Positions 43,540 to 51,039 of a stretch of DNA of 64,000 nucleotides are shown here, one piece after another. The position numbers and the translations under genes are program-made. This stretch comes from Aliivibrio_A sp016764915 (GTDB taxonomy: Bacteria > Pseudomonadota > Gammaproteobacteria > Enterobacterales > Vibrionaceae): positions 496,001 through 560,000 of the forward strand of contig OZ245057.1 in the NCBI GenBank assembly GCA_965224595.1, in the 5' to 3' direction. The notes beneath the pieces were generated by a model, which did no database searches, was not told the origin of the DNA, and saw only the letters and a list, made by a program, of their open reading frames with translations. The number at the start of each line of letters is the position of its first letter. Position 1 is the stretch's first letter.

Positions 43540-43592
43540 AACTATTAACTATTAACTATTAACTATTAACTATTAACTATTAACTATTAACT
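43540..43592. repeat. Heptanucleotide tandem repeat upstream of the CoADR gene
   Basis: Seven perfect copies of the 7-mer AACTATT (43540-43588) plus a partial copy AACT (to 43592). The array lies 69-121 bp upstream of the CoADR start codon, between it and a possible -10 box (TATATT on the minus strand, 43602-43597), so it would be in the 5' leader. Such repeats change copy number by slippage. Confidence 0.95.
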
Positions 43593-43624
43593 GCATAATA
43601 TAGCAAAGGCTAATCAAACTAAAG

Positions 43625-43646
43625 CTAAATTAGCATAAGCTTAATA
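43625..43646. promoter_or_regulatory. Candidate persulfide-responsive operator of the CoADR gene
   Basis: CTAAATTAGCATAAGCTTAATA contains an imperfect palindrome ATTAGC/GCTTAAT and begins with CTAAATTAGCAT, which occurs exactly again at 49739-49750 before the ArsR-type regulator. It lies upstream of the predicted promoter of the CoADR gene. Confidence 0.6.
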
Positions 43647-43688
43647 TAAGATATACATAAGGCTATAACAACACAATTATTTATACAC

Positions 43689-43726
43689 AAAAAAAGAGTG
43701 ATTGATATCTGCTATCAATCACTCTT
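43689..43726 (-). terminator. Terminator of the methylarginine ABC operon
   Basis: AAGAGTGATTGATA (43694-43707) and TATCAATCACTCTT (43713-43726) form a 14-bp perfect stem with a 5-nt loop; the minus strand continues with a run of T. Confidence 0.95.
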
Positions 43727-43768
43727 AGAAATGGACTTATTTACACCGTATTCAAATATTGTGAATCA

Positions 43769-44542
43769 TCACACCTGTATCGGTTTCTTATTCTCAAAGT
43801 ACCTAAATCCCAGAGTGATCACCCCCGCAATAGTGAGGTAGATGAGTGCGAGCATGATCAACGGTTCATAGATAATATAAGTCTCTTGACGAATTCGCGC
43901 GAAAACGGCATACACATCAACAAAAGAGATCGTTGCCACTAACGGCGTTGCTTTCAATTTCAGTATCATCTCACCATTAAGAGTGGGTAATACACGTTGG
44001 ATAGCTCGTGGCAACCAAATCCGTCGAAATACAGTAAAAGGGGACATCCCCATAGATACGGCAGCTTCTAGTTCTCCTTTCGGGACGCCTTTAAGTGCTC
44101 CTCGCATTATTTCGCCTTCGTAGCCTGCAAATGAAAGCGTCAACGCCACAAACGCATATGGCCACACTTCAATTAAATATGGCCATAACCAACTTTGACG
44201 TATTCCCGGTATATAAGGAAAAAAAGAACCCAATCCATAATATAGCAACCATAATTGAAGCAATATCGGTGTACCACGTATTACAGTGCAAAATCCATGA
44301 GCCAACACCGCGAGTGGTTTAGGGCCCTTCACCTGCGCCAATCCTAAAAAGACGCTAAAAAAGAAACCAACGATTATCGTACTGAACAGCAACAATATCG
44401 TTTTCCATAAACCGGAGAAAATATCACTCCAATACCTATCTAACCATTGCCAATTAAGACCGGTTATCGCCAAGAAACATAGCAATCCGAAGATCATAAT
44501 CAACACGATTCGGTGTGGTTTAAAAAAGGATAAATTAACCAT
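43769..44542 (-). CDS. Polar amino acid ABC permease (HisM/ArtM type)
   Basis: 257 residues with five to six membrane segments and the amino-acid permease motif region GYEGEIMRGALKGVPKGELEAAVSMGM, ending in a conserved PRAIQRVLPTLNGEMILKLKATPL. One of two permease subunits; the other overlaps its start by 8 nt. It is the last gene of the operon that starts with DDAH, so it most likely forms the membrane channel for methylated arginine or arginine. It is 257 residues, slightly longer than ArtM because of an extra N-terminal segment. Confidence 0.92.
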   Translation of the reverse strand: MVNLSFFKPHRIVLIMIFGLLCFLAITGLNWQWLDRYWSDIFSGLWKTILLLFSTIIVGFFFSVFLGLAQVKGPKPLAVLAHGFCTVIRGTPILLQLWLLYYGLGSFFPYIPGIRQSWLWPYLIEVWPYAFVALTLSFAGYEGEIMRGALKGVPKGELEAAVSMGMSPFTVFRRIWLPRAIQRVLPTLNGEMILKLKATPLVATISFVDVYAVFARIRQETYIIYEPLIMLALIYLTIAGVITLGFRYFENKKPIQV

Positions 44543-45260
44543 ATCGTGCTTCCTTATTTAATCGCTTTTCTGTGTATTTGAACAATCGATCCGAGATGAT
44601 CGTCACTGCCAAATACAAGACCCCAGCAGCGAGTAAAAAAAGAAAGTAACTTTTGGTCGCCCCTGCTGCTTGCCGTGCGACTAACGTCAATTCGGTAAAA
44701 CCAACCACCGCCAACAACGCGGTATCTTTGGTGGCAATCAACCATAAATTTGACATCCCAGGAAGTGCCCCAGGCAACATCTCTGGAATAATAATTCGGT
44801 AAAAAATAACGAACGGATGCATCCCAAAACTGTGCGCCGCTTCAATATGACCTATCGGAATAGAATTTATTGCCCCTCGAATCACCTCCGTTGCATAGGC
44901 CCCTTGAACGATTGCAATAACAATAACACCAGCAACGAAGCCATTAATTTCAATTTTCTCCATCCCCAACGAGCTTATTATGTGATTTATTAATTCAGGT
45001 AACGCAAAATAAACCAACAAAATGAGTACCAGTTCAGGAACCGAGCGGACGACGGTGGTATAAATGATGATCAAATCTTTGATCATCAAATGATGACTTC
45101 TGCTTGCGTTAGCACCTATTACTCCGATAACAAGCCCTAACACATAACCCAATCCCGCCACCTGTAAAGAGACGAGCAGTCCGCTCAACAAATAGCCGCC
45201 CCAACCAGGTTGAGAGAATGACAACAATTCTAATGCACTCATACTTTGATAATCTATCAT
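44535..45260 (-). CDS. Polar amino acid ABC permease (HisQ/ArtQ type)
   Basis: 241 residues with five predicted membrane helices and the EAA-type loop AYATEVIRGAINSIPIGHIEAAHSFGM followed by PEMLPGALPGMSNLWL. N-terminal GYLLSGLLVSLQVAGLGYVLGLVIG is typical of HisQ-family subunits. It overlaps the downstream permease by 8 nt and follows the binding-protein gene after 42 nt. Confidence 0.92.
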   Translation of the reverse strand: MIDYQSMSALELLSFSQPGWGGYLLSGLLVSLQVAGLGYVLGLVIGVIGANASRSHHLMIKDLIIIYTTVVRSVPELVLILLVYFALPELINHIISSLGMEKIEINGFVAGVIVIAIVQGAYATEVIRGAINSIPIGHIEAAHSFGMHPFVIFYRIIIPEMLPGALPGMSNLWLIATKDTALLAVVGFTELTLVARQAAGATKSYFLFLLAAGVLYLAVTIISDRLFKYTEKRLNKEARYG

Positions 45261-45302
45261 TCAGTCTCCATTAGAAATAAGCTTCAACAATTAAACGAAT
45301 CT

Positions 45303-46076
45303 CTAGTTACCGTAAATGTTAAATTCAAAGTAATTTTTGGTGATTTTGTCGTATTCCCCACTTTTCCTTATTGCATCAATGGCCGAATTTAGCTGGTTTT
45401 TAAGTTCATCGTTTCCTTTTCGAAGCCCAAAACCAATGCCTTTACCTAATAAAATCTCATCATATTTCACCAATCCAGCAGAGGAGCAACAAAGATTACC
45501 TTCACTACTTTTAAGAAAGTCTTCAAGCACTAGAGCATCAGCTAACGTTGCATCGACTCTTCCAGAAAAAAGATCTTGGTTGGCTTCATCTTGTGTTTGG
45601 TACTCTTTGATTGTTGCACTTTTAAAGTGCTTCAAAGCGTAAGATTGATGTATCGAACCTGACTGCACACCAATTTTGTGCCCAGAAAGCCCTTCAGAAG
45701 TGGCAATGATGTCACTGCCGCTGGCTATCGCTAAGCTTGCTCCAGTTTGATAATATTTTTCTGAGAAATCGATTACCTTACTTCTCTCTTCAGTAATAGA
45801 AAGAGAAGCGGCAATAACATCGATTTTTTCTGCGACCAAAGAGGGAATGATCCCATCCCATGAGGTTGCCACAAACTCACATTGCAAGTTTGCTTTTGAA
45901 CATATCGCGTTAGTAATGTCGATTTCCCATCCTGAGTAATTACCCGCAGAATTTGGAACCGAAAATGGTGGATAAGCCTCAGTTGCAATGCCAATTTTTA
46001 TTATTTCGGCTTGCACTTGAGATAAAAGAGTATTGCTAAAGATGCACGATAAAAGTAACAGTTTACCTATATTCAT
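45303..46076 (-). CDS. Periplasmic amino-acid-binding protein of the ABC importer
   Basis: 257 residues with a signal peptide cleaved near residue 23 (LLSQVQA). Bacterial extracellular solute-binding family 3: IGIATEAYPPFSVPN, GWEIDITNAICSKANLQCEFV, WDGIIPSLVAEKIDVIAASLSITEERSKVIDFSEKYY. The Glu-Arg and Asp positions (TEERSKVIDFS) normally hold the amino acid's alpha groups. Belongs to the lysine/arginine/ornithine and ArtJ-like group. The DDAH gene in the same operon suggests dimethylarginine or monomethylarginine as ligand. Confidence 0.9.
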   Translation of the reverse strand: MNIGKLLLLSCIFSNTLLSQVQAEIIKIGIATEAYPPFSVPNSAGNYSGWEIDITNAICSKANLQCEFVATSWDGIIPSLVAEKIDVIAASLSITEERSKVIDFSEKYYQTGASLAIASGSDIIATSEGLSGHKIGVQSGSIHQSYALKHFKSATIKEYQTQDEANQDLFSGRVDATLADALVLEDFLKSSEGNLCCSSAGLVKYDEILLGKGIGFGLRKGNDELKNQLNSAIDAIRKSGEYDKITKNYFEFNIYGN

Positions 46077-46112
46077 AATATTTCTATCCTTGAAAAAGAA
46101 CCCATACTAGGT

Positions 46113-46862
46113 TTAGTAAATTGATTTAATAAATTGCTTAAGTCGTTCAGATTTTGGTGATTTAAATATCTCTTCCGGTGTTCCTTGCTCTTCAATTTTC
46201 CCTTCTGCTAAAAATACAATTTTGTCAGCGATTTCGGCGGCAAATTTCATTTCATGTGTCACGATGATCATTGTTCTCCCTTCAGCAGCTAACTCCGACA
46301 TCACAGTTAGAACCTCACCGACTAATTCGGGGTCTAGAGCAGATGTAGGTTCATCAAACAGCATTATCTCGGGTTCTACGGCAAGAGCTCGTGCAATAGC
46401 CGCTCGTTGTTGTTGCCCACCCGATAGCACTGATGGATACATATGCCGCTTATCTAATAACCCAACTCGCTCTAATAATTTATGAGCGTTGTTTCTAGCA
46501 TCCACTTTAGAGTGCCCAAGTACATGTACTGGCGCTTCCATAATGTTTTCTTCTAGTGTCATGTGGGGCCAGAGATTGAAGTTTTGAAACACCATCGCTA
46601 ACTTGGTGCGCAGTGATCGCAACTGCTTAATATCAACCACGTCTAACGAACCATCTTTCACCGGTGTAAACTGGATTTCTTCACCAAGCAGCGTCATCTT
46701 CTCGACCGACTGAGGCGTTTCTAAAAGATTTAAACAGCGCAATGTGGTTGACTTGCCAGAGCCGCTACCGCCAATCAGAGCTATCACCTCTCCACGACAA
46801 GCCTGTAAATCGATACCTTTAAGCACTTCAATATGATTAAATGACTTATGCAAATTAGTCAC
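46113..46862 (-). CDS. Amino acid ABC transporter ATP-binding protein
   Basis: 249 residues from a GTG at 46862. Walker A GGSGSGKST, Q-loop VFQNFNLWPH, signature LSGGQQQRAAIARAL, Walker B IMLFDEPTSALDP and the switch His in VTHE are all present. Family members normally start four to five residues earlier (ILEV before TNLHKSF). The frame does extend upstream to a TAG at 46907-46905 but offers no ATG, GTG or TTG; a strong AGGGGG is followed 5 nt later by ATA (46895) and 2 nt later by ATT (46898). So translation may begin at a non-canonical codon. Cotranscribed with DDAH, 36 nt before the binding-protein gene. Confidence 0.88.
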   Translation of the reverse strand: MTNLHKSFNHIEVLKGIDLQACRGEVIALIGGSGSGKSTTLRCLNLLETPQSVEKMTLLGEEIQFTPVKDGSLDVVDIKQLRSLRTKLAMVFQNFNLWPHMTLEENIMEAPVHVLGHSKVDARNNAHKLLERVGLLDKRHMYPSVLSGGQQQRAAIARALAVEPEIMLFDEPTSALDPELVGEVLTVMSELAAEGRTMIIVTHEMKFAAEIADKIVFLAEGKIEEQGTPEEIFKSPKSERLKQFIKSIY

Positions 46863-46952
46863 TTCTAATATTATTTGTTGATCTCTGCTTTCTATAATTG
46901 CCCCCTAGCCATATATAGGCCTAATGTGGGTGAACTGTGGATTGTTCATCGC

Positions 46953-47717
46953 TTAAAATCGCAAAGACATACAACTTACCCCGCCATCCACTTTTCGATA
47001 TTCAGACGTGTCGAGTGCTATTACTTTATAACCCAGTTCACGAATTTTTCTCTCCGTAGTTGGGTATCCACTTGGCATGATCACCGACCCATTTACCCAT
47101 ATACAATTGGCAGCATAACTTTCGCTTTCAGGGATCTCTATAATGTTCAGATGAGAAAACTCAGCTTTATCTACGAACTCACCCGCAGCGAGTAAATTTC
47201 CATTTTCAAGGTAGGCCAATCCAGTTTTCAGATGCAGCACTTTTTCCATAGTAACTAATCTGCCAGCTAAACCATGTTTGTTAAGTATCTGCACCAACTG
47301 CTCTGCGCCTTGAGCATTAGTACGAGCCGACAAACCAATGTAGAAGATATCGTCAACCATCATTACATCACCAGCATCGAGGGTGCCAGGAGCCTCAATT
47401 CGTTCAATTTTGTCACCATAAAACCGACGTAATGCGAGCTCAATAGTATCAACCTCTCCTCGTCGGCTGTCGGCTCCAGGACGAGTAATGATGCCGCAAT
47501 GTTTGGTGCACAATGCAGGGTCTTCGACAAACACTGAGTCGGGGTACTCTTCAAGTGCAGGCAATAACAGTATCTCGACACCGCAGTTTCTCAGAGCGTC
47601 CAAATAGGTGAGATGCTGCTTCATGGCTAATTCATAATCAGGTTTCCCTTCATCGGCAGAAGAGATCCCATTCACTAGCGATTTACTAGGAGTGCGTGCA
47701 ATAATGTAATTAAACAT
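46953..47717 (-). CDS. Dimethylarginine dimethylaminohydrolase
   Basis: 254 residues. Hydrolyses N-omega-methylated arginines to citrulline and methylamine or dimethylamine. The catalytic Cys249 is in DGGVSCMSLRF and the His162 in EKVLHLKTGLAYL, the same positions I recall for P. aeruginosa DDAH. Substrate residues ADSRRGE and PDSVFVED are conserved. The position of the catalytic Glu114 holds Asp (GTLDAGD). The gene has AAAGGA before its ATG and is preceded by a sigma-54 promoter; it heads the operon with the ABC importer. Confidence 0.92.
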   Translation of the reverse strand: MFNYIIARTPSKSLVNGISSADEGKPDYELAMKQHLTYLDALRNCGVEILLLPALEEYPDSVFVEDPALCTKHCGIITRPGADSRRGEVDTIELALRRFYGDKIERIEAPGTLDAGDVMMVDDIFYIGLSARTNAQGAEQLVQILNKHGLAGRLVTMEKVLHLKTGLAYLENGNLLAAGEFVDKAEFSHLNIIEIPESESYAANCIWVNGSVIMPSGYPTTERKIRELGYKVIALDTSEYRKVDGGVSCMSLRF

Positions 47718-47763
47718 AGTTAATCCTTTTGGTCATCAATATGAAAAGTTCTACTTTGTTCAT

Positions 47764-47779
47764 AGCGAAATTCATGCCA
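47764..47779 (-). promoter_or_regulatory. Sigma-54 promoter of the DDAH operon
   Basis: Read on the minus strand: ATGGCATGAATTTCGCTA. GG (47778-47777) and GC (47766-47765) are separated by exactly 10 nt, as required for the -24/-12 elements, and the sequence is close to TGGCAC-N5-TTGC. Transcription would start near 47753, about 36 nt before the DDAH ATG. A sigma-54 activator is encoded divergently next to it. Confidence 0.8.
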
Positions 47780-47843
47780 TATTAAAAAATGATATAAAAC
47801 AATGAAGTAAAGAAAAACCAATCAATTAATGCTCCATTTACCC

Positions 47844-47968
47844 GCCGAAATACAGTCACTGCCGATTTTTCGTCGATGATAAAGAAGTCATTGATATATG
47901 TTAATTATTTGTGAATAACTTCTCGGAAGTGAGACCAAAATCATGATTTAATGTGATGATATTTCGGC
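47844..47968. promoter_or_regulatory. Separated inverted repeat, candidate activator sites
   Basis: GCCGAAATA (47844-47852) and its exact reverse complement TATTTCGGC (47960-47968) lie 107 nt apart in the 266-bp gap between the DDAH gene and the activator gene. A related GCCGATTTTTCG lies at 47861. They could be upstream activating sequences for the sigma-54 activator; the second also sits just before that activator's start. Confidence 0.5.
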
Positions 47969-47983
47969 ACTTTAGAGAAAAAT

Positions 47984-49414
47984 ATGGATTATGCACCTTC
48001 ACTGTTACTACCGTGGCTAACACAATGGATGACGGTGTTTGATAGTATTAACAGCTCGTGTATTGTGATTGATGCCAACGAATGCATTATTGCTTACAAT
48101 GAAATCAGTGCCAAAATTGATGACATAGATGCAAATAAAGTCATTAATCGTAAGTTGTTGGTCGCTTTTCCTAACCTCACCAGAAGCAACAGTTCAATGC
48201 TAAACGTATTGCGGAGCGGCAATGCGATTTGGAACAAACCTCAAAGCTATCATACTGCCACGGGTAAAGTGATGACTCTGACCTCTTCGACTTTTCCTAT
48301 TACTAGCCCTAGTGGTGAAGTGATGTGTGTAGTGGAAGTCGTTCACGATATCAGCAACTTACGTCAGCTAACGGACCATGTCATTCATCTGACAGAGTCA
48401 TTAAAAGAAGCCAGCCATCTTGGCAGCCATGATTTGCATATTGTGACCCATAATAAGCGATTTAAGCAGGTGTTAAATGATGTCATGTGTTTCGCCAAAA
48501 CTCAGTTACCCGTGCTGATTGCTGGTGAAACAGGGACTGGAAAAGAGTTGATTGCGCGCTACCTTCATTTACATAGTCAGCAAAAAAACCAAACAATGGT
48601 AAGCATTAACTGCGCAGCCATCCCGCTGACATTAATTGAAAGCACCTTGTTTGGCACTGTTAAAGGGGCCTTTAGTGGCGCGGAAAATAAAAAAGGGTTA
48701 TTAGAGTTGGCAGATGGTGGGGTGTTGTTTCTAGATGAAATAAATTCCATGCCCATCGAGGTACAAAGTAAATTATTACGAGTAGTTCAAGATGGATGCT
48801 TTCGACCTCTAGGTGGGCAGAATGAAAAGAAGGTCAACATTCGTTATATCTCTGCCATGAACGAGCAACCGGAAATCGCCATTCAAAAGAAACAGCTGCG
48901 CGCCGATTTTTTTTATCGTCTTGGCGTTTGCATGGTAGTCGTACCGCCTCTAAGGGATCGTCTAGACGATATTCCTTACTTAGTCGAATGCTTTATTCGT
49001 AAACATAACCCACTGCTCAACACGAACATAAAAGGATATACCCCTGACTTTATTAAAGTTCTAGAAAGCAATTCATGGCCCGGTAATATTCGTATGTTAG
49101 AAAACACCCTATTGCGCAGCATGCTCATGTGCTCACAATCCAAAGATGAAGTATTGAATCAATTGCACTTAAGGGATATTGATCAACAACCTAGTGCAGC
49201 TGAGCCGCTAATCAGCCATCCTTCAGCAAACCGTTCGCAAGAAAACGAAAATAATCAATCACTGGCTGAACATTTAAATCAATATGAGAGGCAGTTATTG
49301 ATTAACGCCATGGCTCGCTGCAATGGCAATATTAGTAAAGTGGCCAGACAATTTAAAATGCCGCGCACCACACTACAAAGTAAATTGAAGAAATTTTCCT
49401 TAGCACCTGATTGA
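47984..49414 (+). CDS. PAS-containing sigma-54-dependent activator
   Basis: 476 residues. N-terminal PAS-like sensor domain (about 15-130), a central AAA+ domain with Walker A GETGTGKEL, the sigma-54 contact loop GAFSGA (usual form GAFTGA), Walker B GGVLFLDEIN and the arginine-finger region DRLDDIP, then a C-terminal Fis-type helix-turn-helix (NGNISKVARQFKMPRTTLQSKLK). Resembles RocR-type activators of arginine catabolism. The divergent sigma-54 promoter marks the DDAH-ABC operon as its target. Confidence 0.92.
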   Translation: MDYAPSLLLPWLTQWMTVFDSINSSCIVIDANECIIAYNEISAKIDDIDANKVINRKLLVAFPNLTRSNSSMLNVLRSGNAIWNKPQSYHTATGKVMTLTSSTFPITSPSGEVMCVVEVVHDISNLRQLTDHVIHLTESLKEASHLGSHDLHIVTHNKRFKQVLNDVMCFAKTQLPVLIAGETGTGKELIARYLHLHSQQKNQTMVSINCAAIPLTLIESTLFGTVKGAFSGAENKKGLLELADGGVLFLDEINSMPIEVQSKLLRVVQDGCFRPLGGQNEKKVNIRYISAMNEQPEIAIQKKQLRADFFYRLGVCMVVVPPLRDRLDDIPYLVECFIRKHNPLLNTNIKGYTPDFIKVLESNSWPGNIRMLENTLLRSMLMCSQSKDEVLNQLHLRDIDQQPSAAEPLISHPSANRSQENENNQSLAEHLNQYERQLLINAMARCNGNISKVARQFKMPRTTLQSKLKKFSLAPD

Positions 49415-49467
49415 GAATCCATATTGTGAGGTTTATCCTCAATCAGTCGCCTCTTAATGTATGTTGA

Positions 49468-49653
49468 CTAGCTAAAGCCTAGTTTTTTAAATACCCAAGC
49501 TGCTGGGCAGATCCCTGTATAGGCACTTTGAATCAAGTTCAGCCCAATAAACAGAGTGAAATAGAAGAAGTTGGGATGAACCCAGTGGGTTAACCCAACC
49601 GATATCAAAATCATCACACCTGCAAATACTTTGATTGCATTATCTAAAGACAT
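49468..49653 (-). CDS. DUF2892 (YgaP-like) small membrane protein
   Basis: 61 residues with two membrane segments (FAGVMILISVGLTHW and FFYFTLFIGLNLIQSAYTGICPAAWVF) and the conserved end TGICPAAWVFKKLGF. DUF2892 is the transmembrane part that E. coli YgaP has fused to rhodanese. Here it stands alone, divergent from the ArsR-type persulfide sensor, suggesting a place in sulfur handling. Confidence 0.88.
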   Translation of the reverse strand: MSLDNAIKVFAGVMILISVGLTHWVHPNFFYFTLFIGLNLIQSAYTGICPAAWVFKKLGFS

Positions 49654-49696
49654 AATTTATCCCTTCTCATTAATGTGTAATAACTATAAAATATTA

Positions 49697-49766
49697 ATTA
49701 AGCATTGTCTAATTTAATTTAAGCTAATAAAATAATAACTAAATTAGCATTGACTTAACTTAATGC
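49697..49766. promoter_or_regulatory. Divergent operators of the ArsR-type regulator locus
   Basis: This AT-rich stretch contains ATTAAGCATTGTCTAATTTA (49697-49716), AAGCTAAT (49721-49728) and CTAAATTAGCAT (49739-49750), then TGACTTAACTTAATGC. They are variants of one TTAGCAT/ATGCTAA motif; the 12-mer at 49739 is identical to the one before the CoADR gene. Autoregulation and control of DUF2892 fit the position. Confidence 0.65.
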
Positions 49767-49800
49767 AATTATTACAGTACTAGACTAAGAAGGAGTGCTT

Positions 49801-50130
49801 ATGATGAATTCAAATCGTTTCGATGCCAGCAAGGTTGAAGATAAAGCCGCCGAGGTGGCCGATTGGTTAAAGGTAGTAGCACACCCAGAACGTATGATGG
49901 TGTTGTGTCACCTTATTCATGGCGAACAAGCACTCAAAGATCTCAAGAGTCACTCCTCTTTAAGTCAGTCAGCTCTTTCGCAACACCTGGCCATTCTTAA
50001 AGAGAATAAATTAGTTTCATTTAGAAAAGAGGCTCAGAGTGTTTTTTACTCTCTAAGCGATAAAAAAACAGCGCAACTGTTAACAGCAATACAAGCGATT
50101 TACTGTCACGACGATAACCTTTTGGAGTAA
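49801..50130 (+). CDS. BigR/SqrR/YgaV-type ArsR repressor
   Basis: 109 residues from the ATG at 49801 (AAGGAG 6 nt upstream); a GTG at 49795 is in frame but overlaps that site. Winged helix with SLSQSALSQHLAILKENKLVSFRKEAQSVFYSLSD. Cys36 (MVLCHL) and Cys102 (IYCHDD) are 66 residues apart, the same spacing I recall for Cys41/Cys107 in SqrR and Cys42/Cys108 in BigR, which form a tetrasulfide or disulfide on reacting with persulfides. No metal-binding ArsR motif is seen. It heads an operon with pmpA, pmpB and an RND pump. Confidence 0.88.
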   Translation: MMNSNRFDASKVEDKAAEVADWLKVVAHPERMMVLCHLIHGEQALKDLKSHSSLSQSALSQHLAILKENKLVSFRKEAQSVFYSLSDKKTAQLLTAIQAIYCHDDNLLE

Positions 50131-50134
50131 AAAG

Positions 50135-50551
50135 ATGATCACAGAAGTACCTTGGGCTGCACTGTTTGGTGGTGTGTTATTGGGTCTTTCAGCAGCACTA
50201 TTGTTGCTTGGAAACGGCCGAATTGCTGGTATTAGCGGTATTTTATCTGGGCTTTTACAGCCTAAAAAAACCGACACCTCTTGGCGTGTGATATTTCTTA
50301 TTGGCATGATTGCCGCTGGAATGTTAGCACCACTATTTGGCTTCTCATTGCCGCAATCTCTGCCACAAACGTCAACGGTTTGGGTCGCTATTGCAGGGTT
50401 ATTAGTCGGGATTGGCACCAAGTTAGCGAATGGATGCACCAGTGGTCACGGTATCTGTGGCATGGGCCGGCTCTCCAGCCGATCCATTGTAGCGACGCTT
50501 ATTTTTATGGCTGCCGCTTTTTTCACTGTCTATTTACGATTTCACGTTTAA
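50135..50551 (+). CDS. PmpA-type YeeE/YedE sulfur transporter
   Basis: 138 residues with four membrane segments and the conserved TKLANGCTSGHGICGMGRLS containing the functional cysteines, known in the YeeE/YedE family for thiosulfate or other reactive sulfur compounds. The pair PmpA/PmpB is commonly encoded with BigR. It starts 4 nt after the regulator gene. Confidence 0.9.
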   Translation: MITEVPWAALFGGVLLGLSAALLLLGNGRIAGISGILSGLLQPKKTDTSWRVIFLIGMIAAGMLAPLFGFSLPQSLPQTSTVWVAIAGLLVGIGTKLANGCTSGHGICGMGRLSSRSIVATLIFMAAAFFTVYLRFHV

Positions 50552-50560
50552 GGGTATGCA

Positions 50561-51013
50561 ATGAATCGATTTATCGCTTTAGTGTCGGGTTTGCTGTTTG
50601 GTTTCGGCATGATGATCTCCGGCATGGTTGACCCTAATAATGTACTTAACTTTCTAGATCTTGCTGGCAACTGGGATCCAAGTTTACTGTTTGTGATGGG
50701 CGGCGCTGTAATGGTGTTTATGCCAATCTATTTTCTGGTGATAAAAAAGATGGAGCAACCTCTGTTCCACACCAAATTCCATCTGCCTAAAAAGAACAAG
50801 ATTGATTTTCGCTTAGTCACTGGTTCACTTGCTTTTGGGGTTGGCTGGGGCATTGCTGGTTTTTGTCCAGGCCCAGTGGTGACTTCACTGTCGAGTGGAA
50901 ATAGCACGGTTTATCTGTTTATTTCAACTATGCTGATTGGTATCTGGCTAGGCCGTATCATCACCAATCGCAGCAATCCAGAGTTAGTGGTTACTCAAGA
51001 GACAAGCCATTAA
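50561..51013 (+). CDS. PmpB-type YeeE/YedE sulfur transporter
   Basis: 150 residues, four membrane segments, with FGFGMMISGMVDPNNVLNFLD and GWGIAGFCPGPVVTSLSSG, the latter carrying the conserved Cys. It is the second half of the two-protein YedE-like transporter, 9 nt downstream of PmpA, with AGGGTATGCA before its ATG. Confidence 0.9.
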   Translation: MNRFIALVSGLLFGFGMMISGMVDPNNVLNFLDLAGNWDPSLLFVMGGAVMVFMPIYFLVIKKMEQPLFHTKFHLPKKNKIDFRLVTGSLAFGVGWGIAGFCPGPVVTSLSSGNSTVYLFISTMLIGIWLGRIITNRSNPELVVTQETSH

Positions 51014-51039
51014 AAAAAGAGACCATTGGAGGGAGTATC

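Noticed and set aside
43540..43592. Short-unit repeat considered as a CRISPR array
   Set aside because: Units are 7 bp and directly abutting with no spacers; no cas gene nearby. It is a simple tandem repeat.
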